NCBI GenBank assembly: GCA_023101725.1
Contig: JALJCO010000063.1
Location: forward strand, 95,549 to 159,548
Direction of reading: 5' to 3'
DNA from: Atherinomorus stipes
Lineage: Eukaryota > Chordata > Actinopteri > Atheriniformes > Atherinidae
DNA length: 64,000 bases
The translations under genes were made by a program, and so were the position numbers. The notes beneath the pieces were generated by a model. That model did no database searches and was not told the DNA's origin. It was given only the letters and a program-made list of their open reading frames with translations. Positions 1 through 10,953 of this stretch are shown here, one piece after another (position 1 is the stretch's first letter; every line of letters begins with the position of its first letter).

Positions 1-486
1 AGATTTCTTCTTTTTTTTTGACTCGGATGGAGAGATGAAAAGACAAATATTGTTAATGTTTGCACTTTGTGTCCTGTTCTGTTTTATTCCTTTTACGCGT
101 GCTGATGTCATCACTTTCAGCTGAACTCTGATTTGTAGTTCTTAATAAATCATCATAAATCTTCAGTAACTGGGTTTTCTCATCTTCACTGAAGAGTTTT
201 TATTTTCAAACGTAGTTTTATTAGACAGAAAATGGACACTGGCGCACAGAAATCAGGACAGTGATGCTAATTATTATTGTTCTCATTTTAAATCATCTGT
301 TTAATTAAACTTCAACCTTAAGATAAACAACAATAAGTAAAGATGGAAAACAGACTTTACTTTCAGCTCCTCTCATATTTTACATTACTGAATATATTTG
401 TGTCTCTCACGCATTCATATCTACGAGGACACTCTGGAGGCAACCTGGGTTCATGTCCTGCCCGACAACACTTTGACATGTACACT
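1..486. other. AT-rich sequence, nothing recognised
   Basis: No exon, RNA gene or repeat family is recognised in this stretch. It may belong to an upstream cnpy1 intron, because the cnpy1 exons on this strand start further right and the upstream exons were not found anywhere in the window. Confidence 0.4.
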
Positions 487-488
487 GG

Positions 489-540
489 GTACGGAAATAT
501 TCAGACCCTTTAAACGTTTCACTCTTTGTTTCATTGCAGC
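489..540. repeat. Left terminal inverted repeat of Tc1 copy 1
   Basis: This stretch pairs with 1941-1996 as an imperfect inverted repeat. Matching blocks include ATTCAGAC, TTTAAAC and TTTCATTGCAGC. Confidence 0.8.
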
Positions 541-734
541 TGAAATCAAAACAGTTCATGTTATTTCTCATTAATGTCTCTCAGCTCCATCTGAACAGAA
601 ACAAACAGAAATGTAGAATTTTTAGCAAATTTATTAAAAAGAAAATCTGAAGTATGACATGGTCATAAGAATTGAGTACTTTGCTCAGTACTGAGTAGAA
701 GTACTTCTGAGCTGGTACAGCCATGAATCTTCTT

Positions 735-1705
735 GGGAATGATGCAACAAGTGTTCCACACCTGGATTTGGGATCTTCTGGTTCTTCTTGCAGATCCTCT
801 CCAGTTCTGTCAGGTTGGATGGTGAACGGTGGTGTTCAGCCATTTTCAGGTCTCTCAGAGATGCTCGTTGGGTTTAAGTCAGGGTTCTGGCTGGGCCGGT
901 CCAGAATGGTCCAGAGTGGTTCTGATCCACTCCTTTGTTATTTCAGCTGTGTGTGAGGATCATTGTCTTGTTGGAAGGTGAACCTTCGGCCCAGTCTGAG
1001 CTCCTGAACTCTGGAAGAGCTTTTCTTCCAGGATCTCTGTACTTGGCCGCATTCATCTTTCCTTCAACTGCAACCAGTCGTCCTGTCCCTGCAGCTGAAA
1101 AACACCCCCATAGCATGATGCTGCCACCACCATGCTTCACTGTTGGGATGGTATTGGGCAGGTGATGAGCAGTGCCTGGTTTTCTCCACACATACCGCTT
1201 AGAATGAACTCCAAAAAGTTCAATCTTGGTCTCATCAGACCAGAGAATCTTATTTCTCTCAGTCTGGGAGTCCTTCATGTGTTTTTTGGCAAACTCTATG
1301 CGGGCTTTCATATGTCTGCACTGAGGAGAGGCTTCCATCGGGCCGCTCTGCCATAAAGCACCGACTGGTGGAGGCTGCAGTGATACTGACTTTGTGGAAC
1401 TTTCTCCATCTCCCTACTGCATCTCTGGAGCTCAGCCACAGTGATCTTTGGCTTCTTCTTTACTCTCTCACCAAGGCTCTTCTCCCACCATTGCTCAGTT
1501 TGGCTGGACGGCCGGGTCTAGGAAGAGTTCTGGTCGTCCCAAACTTCTTCCATGTAAGGACTATGGAGGCCACCGTGCTCTTAGGAACCTTTAGTGCTGC
1601 AGAAACTCTTTTGTAACCTTGTCCAGATCTGTGTCTCGCCACAATTCTGTCTCTGAGCTCCTTGGACAGTTCCTTCCACCTCATGATCCTCATTTGCTCT
1701 GACAT
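735..1705 (-). pseudogene. Tc1 transposase pseudogene (copy 1)
   Basis: Read on the minus strand. The N-terminal part (1705-1460) starts MSEQMRIMRWKELSKELRD and contains the paired-like helix-turn-helix typical of Tc1 transposases (KVPKSTVASIVLTWKKFGTT), followed by a GRPAKLS linker. The central part (1338-943) holds the first catalytic Asp in [13 protein letters not shown] and the [18 protein letters not shown] block. After a QQDND-like stretch the frame is lost, and the region matching PDLNPIE has no intact catalytic Glu. At least two frame breaks separate the parts, so no active enzyme can be made. The family role is cut-and-paste transposition into TA sites. Confidence 0.88.
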
Positions 1706-1940
1706 GCACTGTGAGCTGGAAGCTCTTATATAAACAGGTGTGTGTCTTTCCTAATCACGTCCAATCAGTTTATTTAAACACAGCTGGACTCCAATGAAGG
1801 AGTAGAACCATCTCAAGGAGGATCAGAAGAAATGGACAGAATATGAGTTAAATATGAGAGTCAGTGTTTTTTTTGCTGTCAAGATGGGGAGCTGAGTGAC
1901 ATTAATAAGAAATAAAATGAACTTTTTAGATTTTAGAAAA

Positions 1941-1996
1941 TGGCTGCAATGAAAAAAAGAGTGAAAAGTTTAAAGGCGTCTGAATACTTTCTGTAC
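1941..1996. repeat. Right terminal inverted repeat of Tc1 copy 1
   Basis: Reverse complement of the 489-540 end with scattered mismatches. It lies just past the transposase start region. Confidence 0.8.
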
Positions 1997-2429
1997 AACT
2001 GTAAGTCTGGGGAAGTCAGGACTGGATCTACAGAGCCTCTGGTTGGTAGACAGCTAGTCTTCCCCACATCTTCAGAAGATGCTGAAGTTGAGGTAAAACA
2101 TGTAAATGCAGCATTCTTCAGGTTATTATGATTATTTATCATTATAATAAGATAATATCATCTTTTGATATTGTTTACAAACAAACAACAGAAACTTCCT
2201 TCCTTCACTTGATGACATGTCACCACTGGTGTCAAAGTCATCGCAGGCAGATTTTGATTGACAGGTGAACCTCATTGTTGTCATGACCTACGTCCCCCCA
2301 ATGTATGCCCCCCCCACTAACCTTTTGCCCTGTAACCGGTTCTGTTGACCGGCCCACTTCCTTCCTTCCTCCCGCTCAGCGTCCGTCTGCAGAGAATAAA
2401 GAAGACAGATGGACACAGACCTGATCAGA
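1997..2429. other. Spacer, nothing recognised
   Basis: No gene or repeat family is recognised. It contains a C-rich stretch near 2295-2315. Confidence 0.35.
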
Positions 2430-2845
2430 GACAGGATGTTGTCTGCAGGACCCGGTCTGTGCAGGACCCGGTCTGTGCAGTCTCCAGGACCTGGTCTGCA
2501 GGACCCGGTCTGTGCAGTCTCCAGGACCTGGTCTGCAGGACCCGGTCTCTGCAGTCTCCAGGACCTGGTCTGCAGGACCCAATCTCTGCAGTCTCCAGGA
2601 CCTGGTCTGCAGGACCCGGTCTCTGCAGTCTCCAGGACCTGGTCTGCAGGACCCGGTCTGTGCAGGACCCGGTCTGTGCAGGACCCGGTCTGTGCAGTCT
2701 CCAGGACCTGGTCTGCAGGACCCGGTCTGTGCAGGACCCGGTCTGTGCAGTCTCCAGGACCTGGTCTGCAGGACCCAGTCTGTGCAGTCTCCAGGACCTG
2801 GTCTGCAGGACCCGGTCTCTGCAGTCCCCAGGACCTGGTCTGATC
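2430..2845. repeat. Minisatellite, 37-bp composite unit
   Basis: Two sub-units alternate: a 16-base block GGACCCGGTCTGTGCA and a 21-base block beginning GTCTCCAGGACCTGGTCTGC. The 16-base block is itself repeated up to three times in places. Long open frames on both strands here are produced by the repeat. Confidence 0.93.
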
Positions 2846-2997
2846 ATTGGCCAGGTCTGCTTCATCCTCCTCCTCTTCCTCAGCTGATGTAGCCCCCCGC
2901 TACCTTCGGACCAATGAACAAAAGGAAGATTTCCTCCTTTGATCAGTGGAGGGTGGGGATGTGGGGGGGTCAGTGTGGCCGTCCACACTGACCCCTT

Positions 2998-3040
2998 AAC
3001 CCCCCCCCCCCACACACACACACACACACACACATACACA
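2998..3040. repeat. Poly(C) run followed by (CA)n microsatellite
   Basis: A run of about 13 C is followed directly by CA dinucleotides, interrupted once by a T. Confidence 0.93.
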
Positions 3041-3582
3041 CCCGTATAACCCGGGGCAGGTAGGAGCAGGACCCTGCACCTGTTCTGACCCGTCTAGACA
3101 CAACTGCAGAACTGTTTTGTCCCAGAGGGAGGGGGGGGGGGCGAGCTGCTGCAGGTTAAAAGTCAGAGTTGGAGGGAGAGGTTTGTTAGTTCTGCGGAAA
3201 CAAGAGGTCACCATGGTGACCCGTTCTGACCAGCAGACTCCGTGTCAGCTCGGACTCCTGTCAGTGGTGCAGGCAGAGCAACTGCACCCCCACCATTCAA
3301 CGAGGGGGTGCAAACTTCTGTCTGTATGCTTGTAGTGGGGATGTGGAGTTGTAACACTGTATCATTAGATGCCGGTGTGATCGCAGGTCTGAGAAAAATC
3401 GTCTGTAATCTGCAATCTCCAAAATCATACAATCAAGTTGAAATTAGTAATTTGCCATTTTTCTTTACACAATTTCTGAAAGAGATGCACATATGCAAGA
3501 CATTCCCTTCCACGCGCCCTGCTACAACCTACACCCCACACTCACCTGTTGCATTTAACTATAGCTTAACAAAGTTTATTTT
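3041..3582. other. Spacer, nothing recognised
   Basis: Unique-looking sequence. The open frames seen here are short and resemble no family known to me. A G-run lies at about 3130-3140. Confidence 0.35.
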
Positions 3583-3583
3583 A

Positions 3584-3652
<69 letters not shown>
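3583..3652. repeat. (TA)n microsatellite
   Basis: Uninterrupted TA dinucleotides over about 70 bases. Confidence 0.95.
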
Positions 3653-3656
<4 letters not shown>

Positions 3657-3779
3657 TTTATAAAAGTAAGTATAATTATTTTATTCTTCAGATATAGAGA
3701 AATTGCAGAACAGTTGGATACATAGTTTATTTAGAATATATTTGTTTTTCTATGCCTTATTTAATGCTCAAAGCATATA

Positions 3780-3974
3780 CAGTGGCTTGCAAAAGTATTC
3801 ATACCCATGACCAAAACTCAATTGCTCAGAACAGAACAAAGCAAAAGTGAGTTTCACCTTTTTATATGAAAGGAAATGGCACAAACACAACAATCCATCA
3901 CTGTTTTTGTTCGTAAGCACTCTTTACTATGAATAGGTTGTATAAGTCTGTATTTCATTGTTGCAAAAGTATTG
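3780..3974. repeat. Left long inverted repeat of Tc1 copy 2
   Basis: Pairs with 5176-5369. GCAAAAGTATT motifs sit near both its outer and its inner end. Confidence 0.92.
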
Positions 3975-4152
3975 TTGCACCAAAGATGTTATTTTGAGTC
4001 GAAAATGATTGCACACTATAAACTATTGCCTCACAGTGTCACAGGGTGGTATTCAGTCCCAGGTGATTTGTATATCCTTGATTGCTCCCCATAATTAGTG
4101 CCCAATAGTCACCTGTCCACAGTCATCCCATGCTTGTCAGCAGACAACAGTC

Positions 4153-5152
4153 ATGAAGTCCAAGGAGCTCTCAGAAGACCTCAGAAAGAAAGTTGTAGAG
4201 AAGCATAGAGATGGGCAAAGCTATGTAGCCATCGCAAGTTCACTCAATGTGCCAAAAAGTACTGTTGCATCACTGGTCCAGAAGTGGAAGCGCCACAGTA
4301 CCACTGTGAACCTCCAAAGAACAGGGCGCCCCTCCAAGATCACGGCAAAAGGCAAAAGGAAATTACTCAGGGAAGCCAGAGCAAACCCCTCTGTCACTCT
4401 TGAAGACCTGAAGAAGTCTCTCCAGGGTGCTGGGACTAACGTACACAAGTCCACAATATCCCGCACTTTACACAAGGAAGGTCTCTATGGGCGTGTTGCA
4501 AAGAAGAAGCCATATCTGAAGAAACAACATCTCAAGGCTCGTTTGCAGTATGCCACCACACACGTAGGAACGTGTGATCTGGTCAGATGAAACCAAAATA
4601 GAACTTTTTGGCCTGAACGCCAAGAAGTATGTTTGGCGCAAAGCTAACACAGCTGATGATCCAGCTCATACCATCCCTGCCGTGAAACATGGAGGCGGGA
4701 ATATAATGCTATGGGGCTGTTTCTCTTCCTCCGGTCCTGGTGAGCTTGTCCGTGTGCAAGGGATTATGAATAGTGCAAAATACATCAACATCCTGGAGGA
4801 AAACGTCTTCAAATCTGCAAAAAGCCTGAAGCTTGGGAGGAAGTTCACCTTTCAACAGGATAATGATCCAAAACATACGGCTCGAGTGACACAAGAATGG
4901 TTCAGGAAGAAGAAAGGGAAGGTTCTAGACTGGCCCAGTCAATACCCAGATCTCAACCCAATAGAAAACCTGTGGAGGGATCTGAAGATTGCTGTCCACC
5001 GAAGGTCACCAAGTAACCTGACTCAGCTGGAGCAGTATTGCAAAGACGAGTGGGCGAAACTGTCCAAGGACCACTGCACAAAACTCATTGCTGGCTATCC
5101 AAAGCGATTGGTAGCTGTTATTGCTGCCAAAGGAGCTGCAACCAAGTACTGA
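4153..5152 (+). pseudogene. Tc1 transposase, one small internal lesion (copy 2)
   Basis: The N-terminal frame (4153 to about 4580) starts MKSKELSEDLRKKVVEKH and carries the helix-turn-helix (LNVPKSTVASLVQKWKR), the GRPSKIT hook and a second DNA-binding helix set. Around 4560-4580 a short deletion shifts the frame. The C-terminal frame (about 4572-5152) then continues with [12 protein letters not shown] (first Asp), the glycine-rich block, QQDNDPKH (second Asp) and PDLNPIENLW (Glu). Exactly 34 residues lie between the second Asp and the Glu, so this is a DD34E catalytic triad with all three acids kept. It ends AAKGAATKY. The two parts add up to about 330 residues, near the usual 340. As it stands it cannot make a full enzyme. 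Confidence 0.93.
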
Positions 5153-5175
5153 TTGTGACTTAATGACTTAGTGTG

Positions 5176-5369
5176 AATACTTTTGCAACAATGACATACA
5201 AACGTATGCAACCTATTCATAGTAAAGAGCGCTTACGAACAAGAACAGTGATGGATTGTTGAGTTTGTGCCATTTCCTTTCATATAAAAAGTTGAAACTC
5301 ACTTTTGCTTTGTTCTTATCTGAGCAATTTAGTTTTGGTCATGAGTATGAATACTTTTGCAAGCCACTG
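5176..5369. repeat. Right long inverted repeat of Tc1 copy 2
   Basis: Reverse complement of 3780-3974 with few mismatches. A TA follows directly. Confidence 0.92.
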
Positions 5370-5429
5370 TAGTATACGAAACAGCTGTAAGGTTTATAGT
5401 TGCAGCCTGTATTTTCAAGAGATGTTGAA

Positions 5430-5545
5430 TAAATGCATCATGTAACTAAAAAATAATCGTTTCAATAATCACAATATCAATATTGACCAAAATAATTGTG
5501 ATAATGATTTTTTACATATTTGAGCAGCCCTGCCAACTAACCAGT
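5430..5545. mobile_element. Remnant of an AT-rich interspersed element (possible MITE end)
   Basis: The stretch with ATAATCG, AATATCAATATTG and a terminal GAGCAGCCCTGCC resembles ends of small DNA elements common in fish. No second end was found, so it may be a fragment. Confidence 0.35.
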
Positions 5546-5589
5546 CAACTTTAACATGAATTGTAAGAAAACAGATATTTCTCAAATAA

Positions 5590-8500
5590 ATGACTCTTCT
5601 TGGTCAGCTCTGAACCTTTAGGTCACTTCCGACTTTTCTGTTCAGCTCTGAAACTTTAGGTCAGTTCTGATTCTTCTGGGTCAGCCCTGACTATTTAGGT
5701 AGGCTCTGAATCTTTAGGTCAGCTCTGACTCTTTTGGGTCAGTGCTGACTCTTTAGGTCAGCTCCAACTCTTTAGGTCACTTCTGACTCTTCTTGGTCAG
5801 CTCTGACTCTTTAGGTCAGCTCTGACTCTCATTGGTCCGCTCTGAATCTTTAAGTCAACTCCAACTCTTCTGGATCTGATTCTTTAGGATAGTTCTGAAT
5901 CTTTAGGTCAGCTCTGATGCCTCTGGGTCAACTCTGACTATTTAGGTCATCTGCGACTCTTTTGGCACAGCTCTGAATTCTTAGGTCAGCCCTGACTCTT
6001 CTGTGTCAGTTCTGACTTTTTAGTAAAACTCTGACTCTTTAGGTCACTTCCAACTCTTCTGGGTCAGCTGTGAATCTTTAGGTCAGCTCTGACTCTTAAA
6101 GTTACTTCTGACTCTTCTGGGCCATCTCTGAATCTTTAGGTCAATTCTGACACTTCTGGTCACCTCCAACTCTTTAGGTCAGCTCTGACACTTCTGGGTC
6201 AGCCCTGAATCTTTAGGTCAGCTCTGAATCTTTAGGTGTGATCTGAATCTTTAGGTCAGCTCCAACTCTTCTGGGTCAGCTCTGAATCTTTAGGTCAGCT
6301 CTGAATGTTTAGGTGTAATCTGAATCTTTAGGTCAGCTCCAACTCTTCTGGGTCAGCTCTGAATCTTTAGGTTAGCTCTGAATGTTTAGGTGTAATCTGA
6401 ATCTTTAGGTCAGCTCTGAATGTTTAGGTGTGATCTGAATCTTTAGGTCAGCTCCAACTCTTCTGGGTCAGCCCTGAATCTTTAGGTCAGCTCTGAATCT
6501 TTAGGTCAGCTCTGAATCTTTAGGTGTGATCTGAATCTTTAGGTCAGCTCCAACTCTTCTGGGTCAGCTCTGAATCTTTAGGTCAGCTCTGAATGTTTAG
6601 GTGTAATCTGAATCTTTAGGTCAGCTCCAACTCCTCTGGGTCAGCTCTGAATCTTTAGGTCAGCTCTGAATCTTTAGGTGTGATCTGAATCTTTAGGTCA
6701 TCTCCAACTCTTCTGGGTCAGCTCTGAATCTTTAGGTCAGCTCTGAATGTTTAGGTGTGATCTGAATCTTTAGGTCATCTCCAACTCTTCTGGGTCAGCT
6801 CTGAATGTTTAGGTGTGATCTGAATCTTTAGGTCAGCTCCAACTCCTCTGGGTCAGCTCTGAATCTTTAGGTCAGCTCTGAATCTTTAGGTGTGATCTGA
6901 ATCTTTAGGTCATCTCCAACTCTTCTGGGTCAGCTCTGAATCTTTAGGTCAGCTCTGAATGTTTAGGTGTGATCTGAATCTTTAGGTCATCTCCAACTCT
7001 TCTGGGTCAGCTCTGAATGTTTAGGTGTGATCTGAATCTTTAGGTCAGCTCCAACTCTTCTGGGTCAGCCCTGAATCTTTAGGTCAGCTCTGAATGTTTA
7101 GGTGTGATCTGAATCTTTAGGTCAGCTCCAACTCTTCTGGGTTAGCCCTGAATCTTTAGGTCAGCTCTGAATGTTTATGTGTGATCTGAATCTTTAGGTC
7201 AGCTCTGAATCTTTAGGTGTGATCTGAATCTTTAGGTCAGCCCTGAATCTTTAGGTCAGCTCTGAATGTTTATGTGTGATCTGAATCTTTAGGTCAGCTC
7301 CAACTCTTCTGGGTCAGCCCTGAATCTTTAGGTCAGCTCTGACTGTTTAGGTGTGATCTGAATCTTTAGGTCAGCTCCAACTCTTCTGGGTCAGCTCTGA
7401 ATCTTTAGGTTAGCTCTGAATCTTTAAGTGTGATCTGAATCTTTAGGTCAGCTCCAACTCTTCTGGGTCAGCCCTGAATCTTTAGGTCAGCTCTGACTGT
7501 TTAGGTGTGATCTGAATCTTTAGGTCAGCTCCAACTCTTCTGGGTCAGCTCTGAATCTTTAGGTCAGCTCTGAATGTTTAGGTGTGATCTGAATCTTTAG
7601 GTCAGCTCTGAATCTTTAGGTGTGATCTGAATCTTTAGGTCAGCTCTGAATGATAAGTTGTGATCTGAATCTTTAGGTCAGCTCTGAATGTTTAGGTGTG
7701 ATCTGAATCTTTAGGTCAGCTCTGAATGTTTAGGTGTGATCTGAATCTTTAGGTCAGCTCTGAATCTTTAGGTGTGATCTGAATCTTTAGGTCAGCTCCA
7801 ACACTTCTGGGTCAGCCCTGAATCTTTAGGTCAGCTCTGGCTGTTTAGGTGTGATATGAATCTTTAGGTCAGCTCTGAATCTTTAGGTCAGCTCTGAATG
7901 TTTAGGTGTAATCTGAATCTTTAGGTCAGCTCTGAATCTTTAGGTGTGATCTGAATCTTTAGGTCAGCTCTGAATGATTAGGTGTGATCTGAATCTTTTG
8001 GTCAGCTCTGAATGTTTAGGTGTGATCTGAATCTTTAGGTCAGCTCTGAATCTTTAGGTCAGCTCTGAATGTTTAGGTGTGATCTGAATCTTTAGGTCAG
8101 CTCCAACACTTCTGGGTCAGCTCCAACTCTTCTGGGTCAGCTCTGAATCTTTAGGTCAGCTCTGAATGTTTAGGTGTAATCTGAATCTTTAGGTCAGCTC
8201 CAACTCCTCTGGGTCAGCTCTGAATCTTTTGGTCAGCTCTGAATCTTTAGGTGTGATCTGAATCTTTAGGTCATCTCCAACTCTTCTGGGTCAGCTCTGA
8301 ATCTTTGGGTCAGCTCTGAATGTTTAGGTGTGATCTGAATCTTTAGGTCAGCTCCAACTCTTCTGGGTCAGCTCTGAATCTTTAGGTCAGCTCTGAATGT
8401 TTAGGTGTGATCTGAATCTTTAGGTCAGCTCCAACTCTTCTGGGTTAGCCCTGAATCTTTAGGTCAGCTCTGAATCTTTAGGTGTGATCTGAATCTTTAG

Positions 8501-9312
8501 GTCAGCTCCAACTCTTCTGGGTCAGCTCTGAATCTTTAGGTTAGCTCTGAATCTTTAAGTGTGATCTGAATCTTTAGGTCAGCTCCAACTCTTCTGGGTT
8601 AGCCCTGAATCTTTAGGTCAGCTCTGAATCTTTAGGTGTGATCTGAATCTTTAGGTCAGCTCCAACTCTTCTGGGTCAGCTCTGAATCTTTAGGTTAGCT
8701 CTGAATGTTTAGGTGTGATCTGAATCTTTAGGTCAGCTCTGAATCTTTAGGTGTGATCTGAATCTTTAGGTCAGCTCTGAATCTTTAGGTGTGTTCTGAA
8801 TCTTTAGGTCAGCTCTGAATGATAAGTTGTGATCTGAATCTTTAGGTCAGCTCTGAATGTTTAGGTGTGATCTGAATCTTTAGGTCAGCTCTGAATGTTT
8901 AGGTGTGATCTGAATCTTTAGGTCAGCTCCAACACTTCTGGGTCAGCCCTGAATCTTTAGGTCAGCTCTGGCTGTTTAGGTGTGATATGAATCTTTAGGT
9001 CAGCTCTGAATCTTTAGGTGTGATCTGAATCTTTAGGTCAGCTCTGAATGATTAGGTGTGATCTGAATCTTTTGGTCAGCTCTGAATGTTTAGATGTGAT
9101 CTGAATCTTTAGGTCAGCTCTGAATCTTTAGGTCAGCTCTGAATGTTTAGGTGTGATCTGAATCTTTAGGTCAGCTCTGAATCTTTAGGTCAGCTCTGAA
9201 TCTTTAGGTCAGCTCTGAATGTTTAGGTGTGATCTGAATCTTTAGGTCAGCTCCAACACTTCTGGGTCAGCTCCAACTCTTCTGGGTCAGCTCTGAATCT
9301 TTAGGTCAGCTC
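5590..9312. repeat. 3.7-kb minisatellite, 19-20 bp units rich in AGGTCA
   Basis: Three main unit types are mixed: TCTGAATCTTTAGGTCAGC (19), TCTGAATGTTTAGGTGTGA (19) and TCCAACTCTTCTGGGTCAGC (20). The left margin (5590-6200) is more diverged than the rest, as expected if the array grew to the right. Blocks of several units recur, so higher-order copies are likely. The array ends about 210 bp before a cnpy1 exon, so it probably lies in a cnpy1 intron. AGGTCA occurs roughly twice per 60 bases. Confidence 0.95.
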
Positions 9313-9520
9313 CTCTTCGTTCAGCTCCAAGTGTATGGTCAGCATTTTTCATCACTGTAGCCCAACTCTCTGCTGATTGGATGTGTCTATTTCTGGAATT
9401 GTTTTATGGGGACGTAAGTCCAGTTAGTTCTGTAAGAGCTCAGCTGTCCAGTGCAGGAGAAGAACCAGGCGCGATCTGTGTCCAGTAGCTAAGTCTCTAC
9501 TCTCTCTGGATTCCAATCAG

Positions 9521-9733
9521 ATCCCGTTTGCTCGCTCAGAGACCCACCTCAGCGAGCTCCTGGATGGGGTGTGCAACAGCATGAGTGACTACGCCCTCTA
9601 TCTGGACCCGGACACCCAGGAGAAAGGGTACAGGAGGTTTGCTCCCAGAAGCAGCGGAACCACAGAGAACTTTCCGGACTTCCAGAACTTCCAGTTTGAT
9701 GGACCTGAGGCATCCAACGAGCTGAAATTTGCT
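9521..9733 (+). CDS. cnpy1: Canopy family protein, internal coding exon (cnpy1-like)
   Basis: Canopy proteins are saposin-like, cysteine-containing proteins of the ER lumen. Zebrafish Canopy1 promotes FGF receptor signalling at the midbrain-hindbrain boundary. This exon follows an acceptor (TTCCAATCAG) and is open from its first base, reading IPFARSETHLSELLDGVCNS, then DYALYLDPDT and YRRFAPR, and ending ELKFA before a GTGAGT donor at 9734. The pattern ARSExHLxELL...C..M.DY...DP.T....RFAPR...LKFA is characteristic of the family. The exon is phase 0 at its end and joins cleanly to 14428. The signal-peptide exon and the exon with the CGxCRALVDE-type motif are not in the window, so the gene is partial at its 5' side. 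The choice of cnpy1 over cnpy2 rests mainly on the neighbouring engrailed gene. Confidence 0.88.
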
Positions 9734-9780
9734 GTGAGTATAAACCTCAAGATGGATGAACACAGGATTAAGTCTGGATG

Positions 9781-9993
9781 AGGTCCAGGTTCAGGTCCAG
9801 GTTCAGGTCCAGGTTAAGGTCCAGGTTCAGGTCCAGGTTAAGGTTCAGGTCCAGGTTCATATCCAGGTTCATATCCAGGTTCAGGTCCAGGTTAAGGTTC
9901 AGGTCCAGGTTCAGGTTCAGGTTCATATCCAGGTTCAGGTCCAGGTTCAGATCCAGGTTAAGGTCCAGGTTGGGGTCCAGGTTCAGGTCTAGG
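9781..9993. repeat. 6/12-bp minisatellite GGTCCAGGTTCA
   Basis: Tandem GGTCCA/GGTTCA hexamers begin 48 bp after the cnpy1 exon donor. The Val-Gln and Arg-Phe frames through it are repeat artefacts. Confidence 0.93.
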
Positions 9994-10137
9994 ATAGTGG
10001 GAAGCCATCGTCTTCCAGGTTCAGAAGAAATGTGTCAGAAAGATAAGATAAGATAAGATAAAGATACTTTATTGATCCCTGAGGGGAAATTCATGTTTCA
10101 GTACAACCCGTCCAAGACACACAAGAACATAACAGAC

Positions 10138-10388
10138 AGGATCAGGCAGACCGTGGTCACGCAGCCCCTCACAGGATCAGGCAGACCGTGGTCACGCAGC
10201 CCCTCACAGGATCAGGCAGACCGTGGTCACGCTGCCCCTCACAGGATCAGGCAGACCGTGGTCACGCAGCCCCTCACAGGATCAGGCAGACCGTGGTCAC
10301 GCAGCCCCTCACAGGATCAGGCAGACCGTGGTCACGCAGCCCCTCACATTAGTATGGTGGCAGACCGTGGTCACGCTGCCCCTCACAG
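10138..10388. repeat. 35-bp minisatellite inside the retroelement 3' region
   Basis: Six regular copies start AGGATCAGGCAGACCGTGGT, each 35 bp apart (10138, 10173 and so on). A seventh degenerate copy runs to 10388. Confidence 0.93.
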
Positions 10389-10953
10389 GGCACCTTTGCA
10401 GAAAGAAAACGTAACATGAGGAAAGATGGGTTGGTGGTAAGAAAGAGGTCTCCGTGGAGACCTTGAAGACAAAAACACACACCAGTACAGAGAAGCACGA
10501 ACTCAACAGTCACAACATAGACACATGGTGGGCAGGAAGGGCAGGGTTTCCCCCCCAAACAGCAGAGCGAGGGCGCGGCAGCACCCGTCAGCTCAGTCTG
10601 TCCAGCAGGGCGGGTAAGAAGAAGGACCAGCAGTGCAGTGGGATGTGCGCATCAGTGTCGTGAAAATGTGTGTGCGTAAGCGAGAGACAGCGGCTCACAC
10701 ACAGTCCGTAGATGATAGAGACGGCCTTCAGAGAGTCCCAACTGTTCTCGTGGAGGGGGCGGGGGGGGGGTTGCCGAGCTTCACTTCTGCAGTTTCTCCA
10801 AGGACATTTGGGAGTTAAGGAGCAGCTGCAAGGCCGCTCCCGGGGACCAGATTGAGATAAGGAGATAGTTTGGGTCCAGGCAGAGGCATGTTTTTTGTCT
10901 GCCTGTAAAGTCTTCAGCAGGTCTCAGAGGCGACCAAATCAGCCACATTTGTG

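Larger units (their letters stand above)
489..1996 (-). mobile_element. Tc1/mariner-type DNA transposon, degraded (copy 1)
   Basis: The ends are an inverted pair of about 50 bp. The left end (489-540) reads toward the centre as a TATTCAGACCCTTTAAAC-like sequence, and the right end (about 1941-1996) is its reverse complement with a few mismatches. Between them the minus strand carries broken Tc1 transposase reading frames. Total length of about 1.5 kb is normal for a fish Tc1 element. Frame breaks and ITR mismatches show it is an old, immobile copy. Confidence 0.88.
3780..5369 (+). mobile_element. Tc1-type DNA transposon, nearly intact (copy 2), IR/DR class
   Basis: The 1590-bp element starts CAGTGGCTTGCAAAAG and ends with the reverse complement. 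Both ends abut a TA (3778-3779 and 5370-5371), the expected target duplication. The inverted repeats are about 195 bp (3780-3974 and 5176-5369) and almost identical. Each contains an outer and an inner copy of GCAAAAGTATT, the IR/DR arrangement of Sleeping Beauty-like fish elements. The close match of the two ends points to fairly recent insertion. The transposase inside is broken by one small lesion. Confidence 0.94.

Noticed and set aside
2345..2887. Proline/Ser-rich protein (CRTRSVQDPVCA type repeats)
   Set aside because: It lies entirely within the 37-bp minisatellite and is open on both strands.
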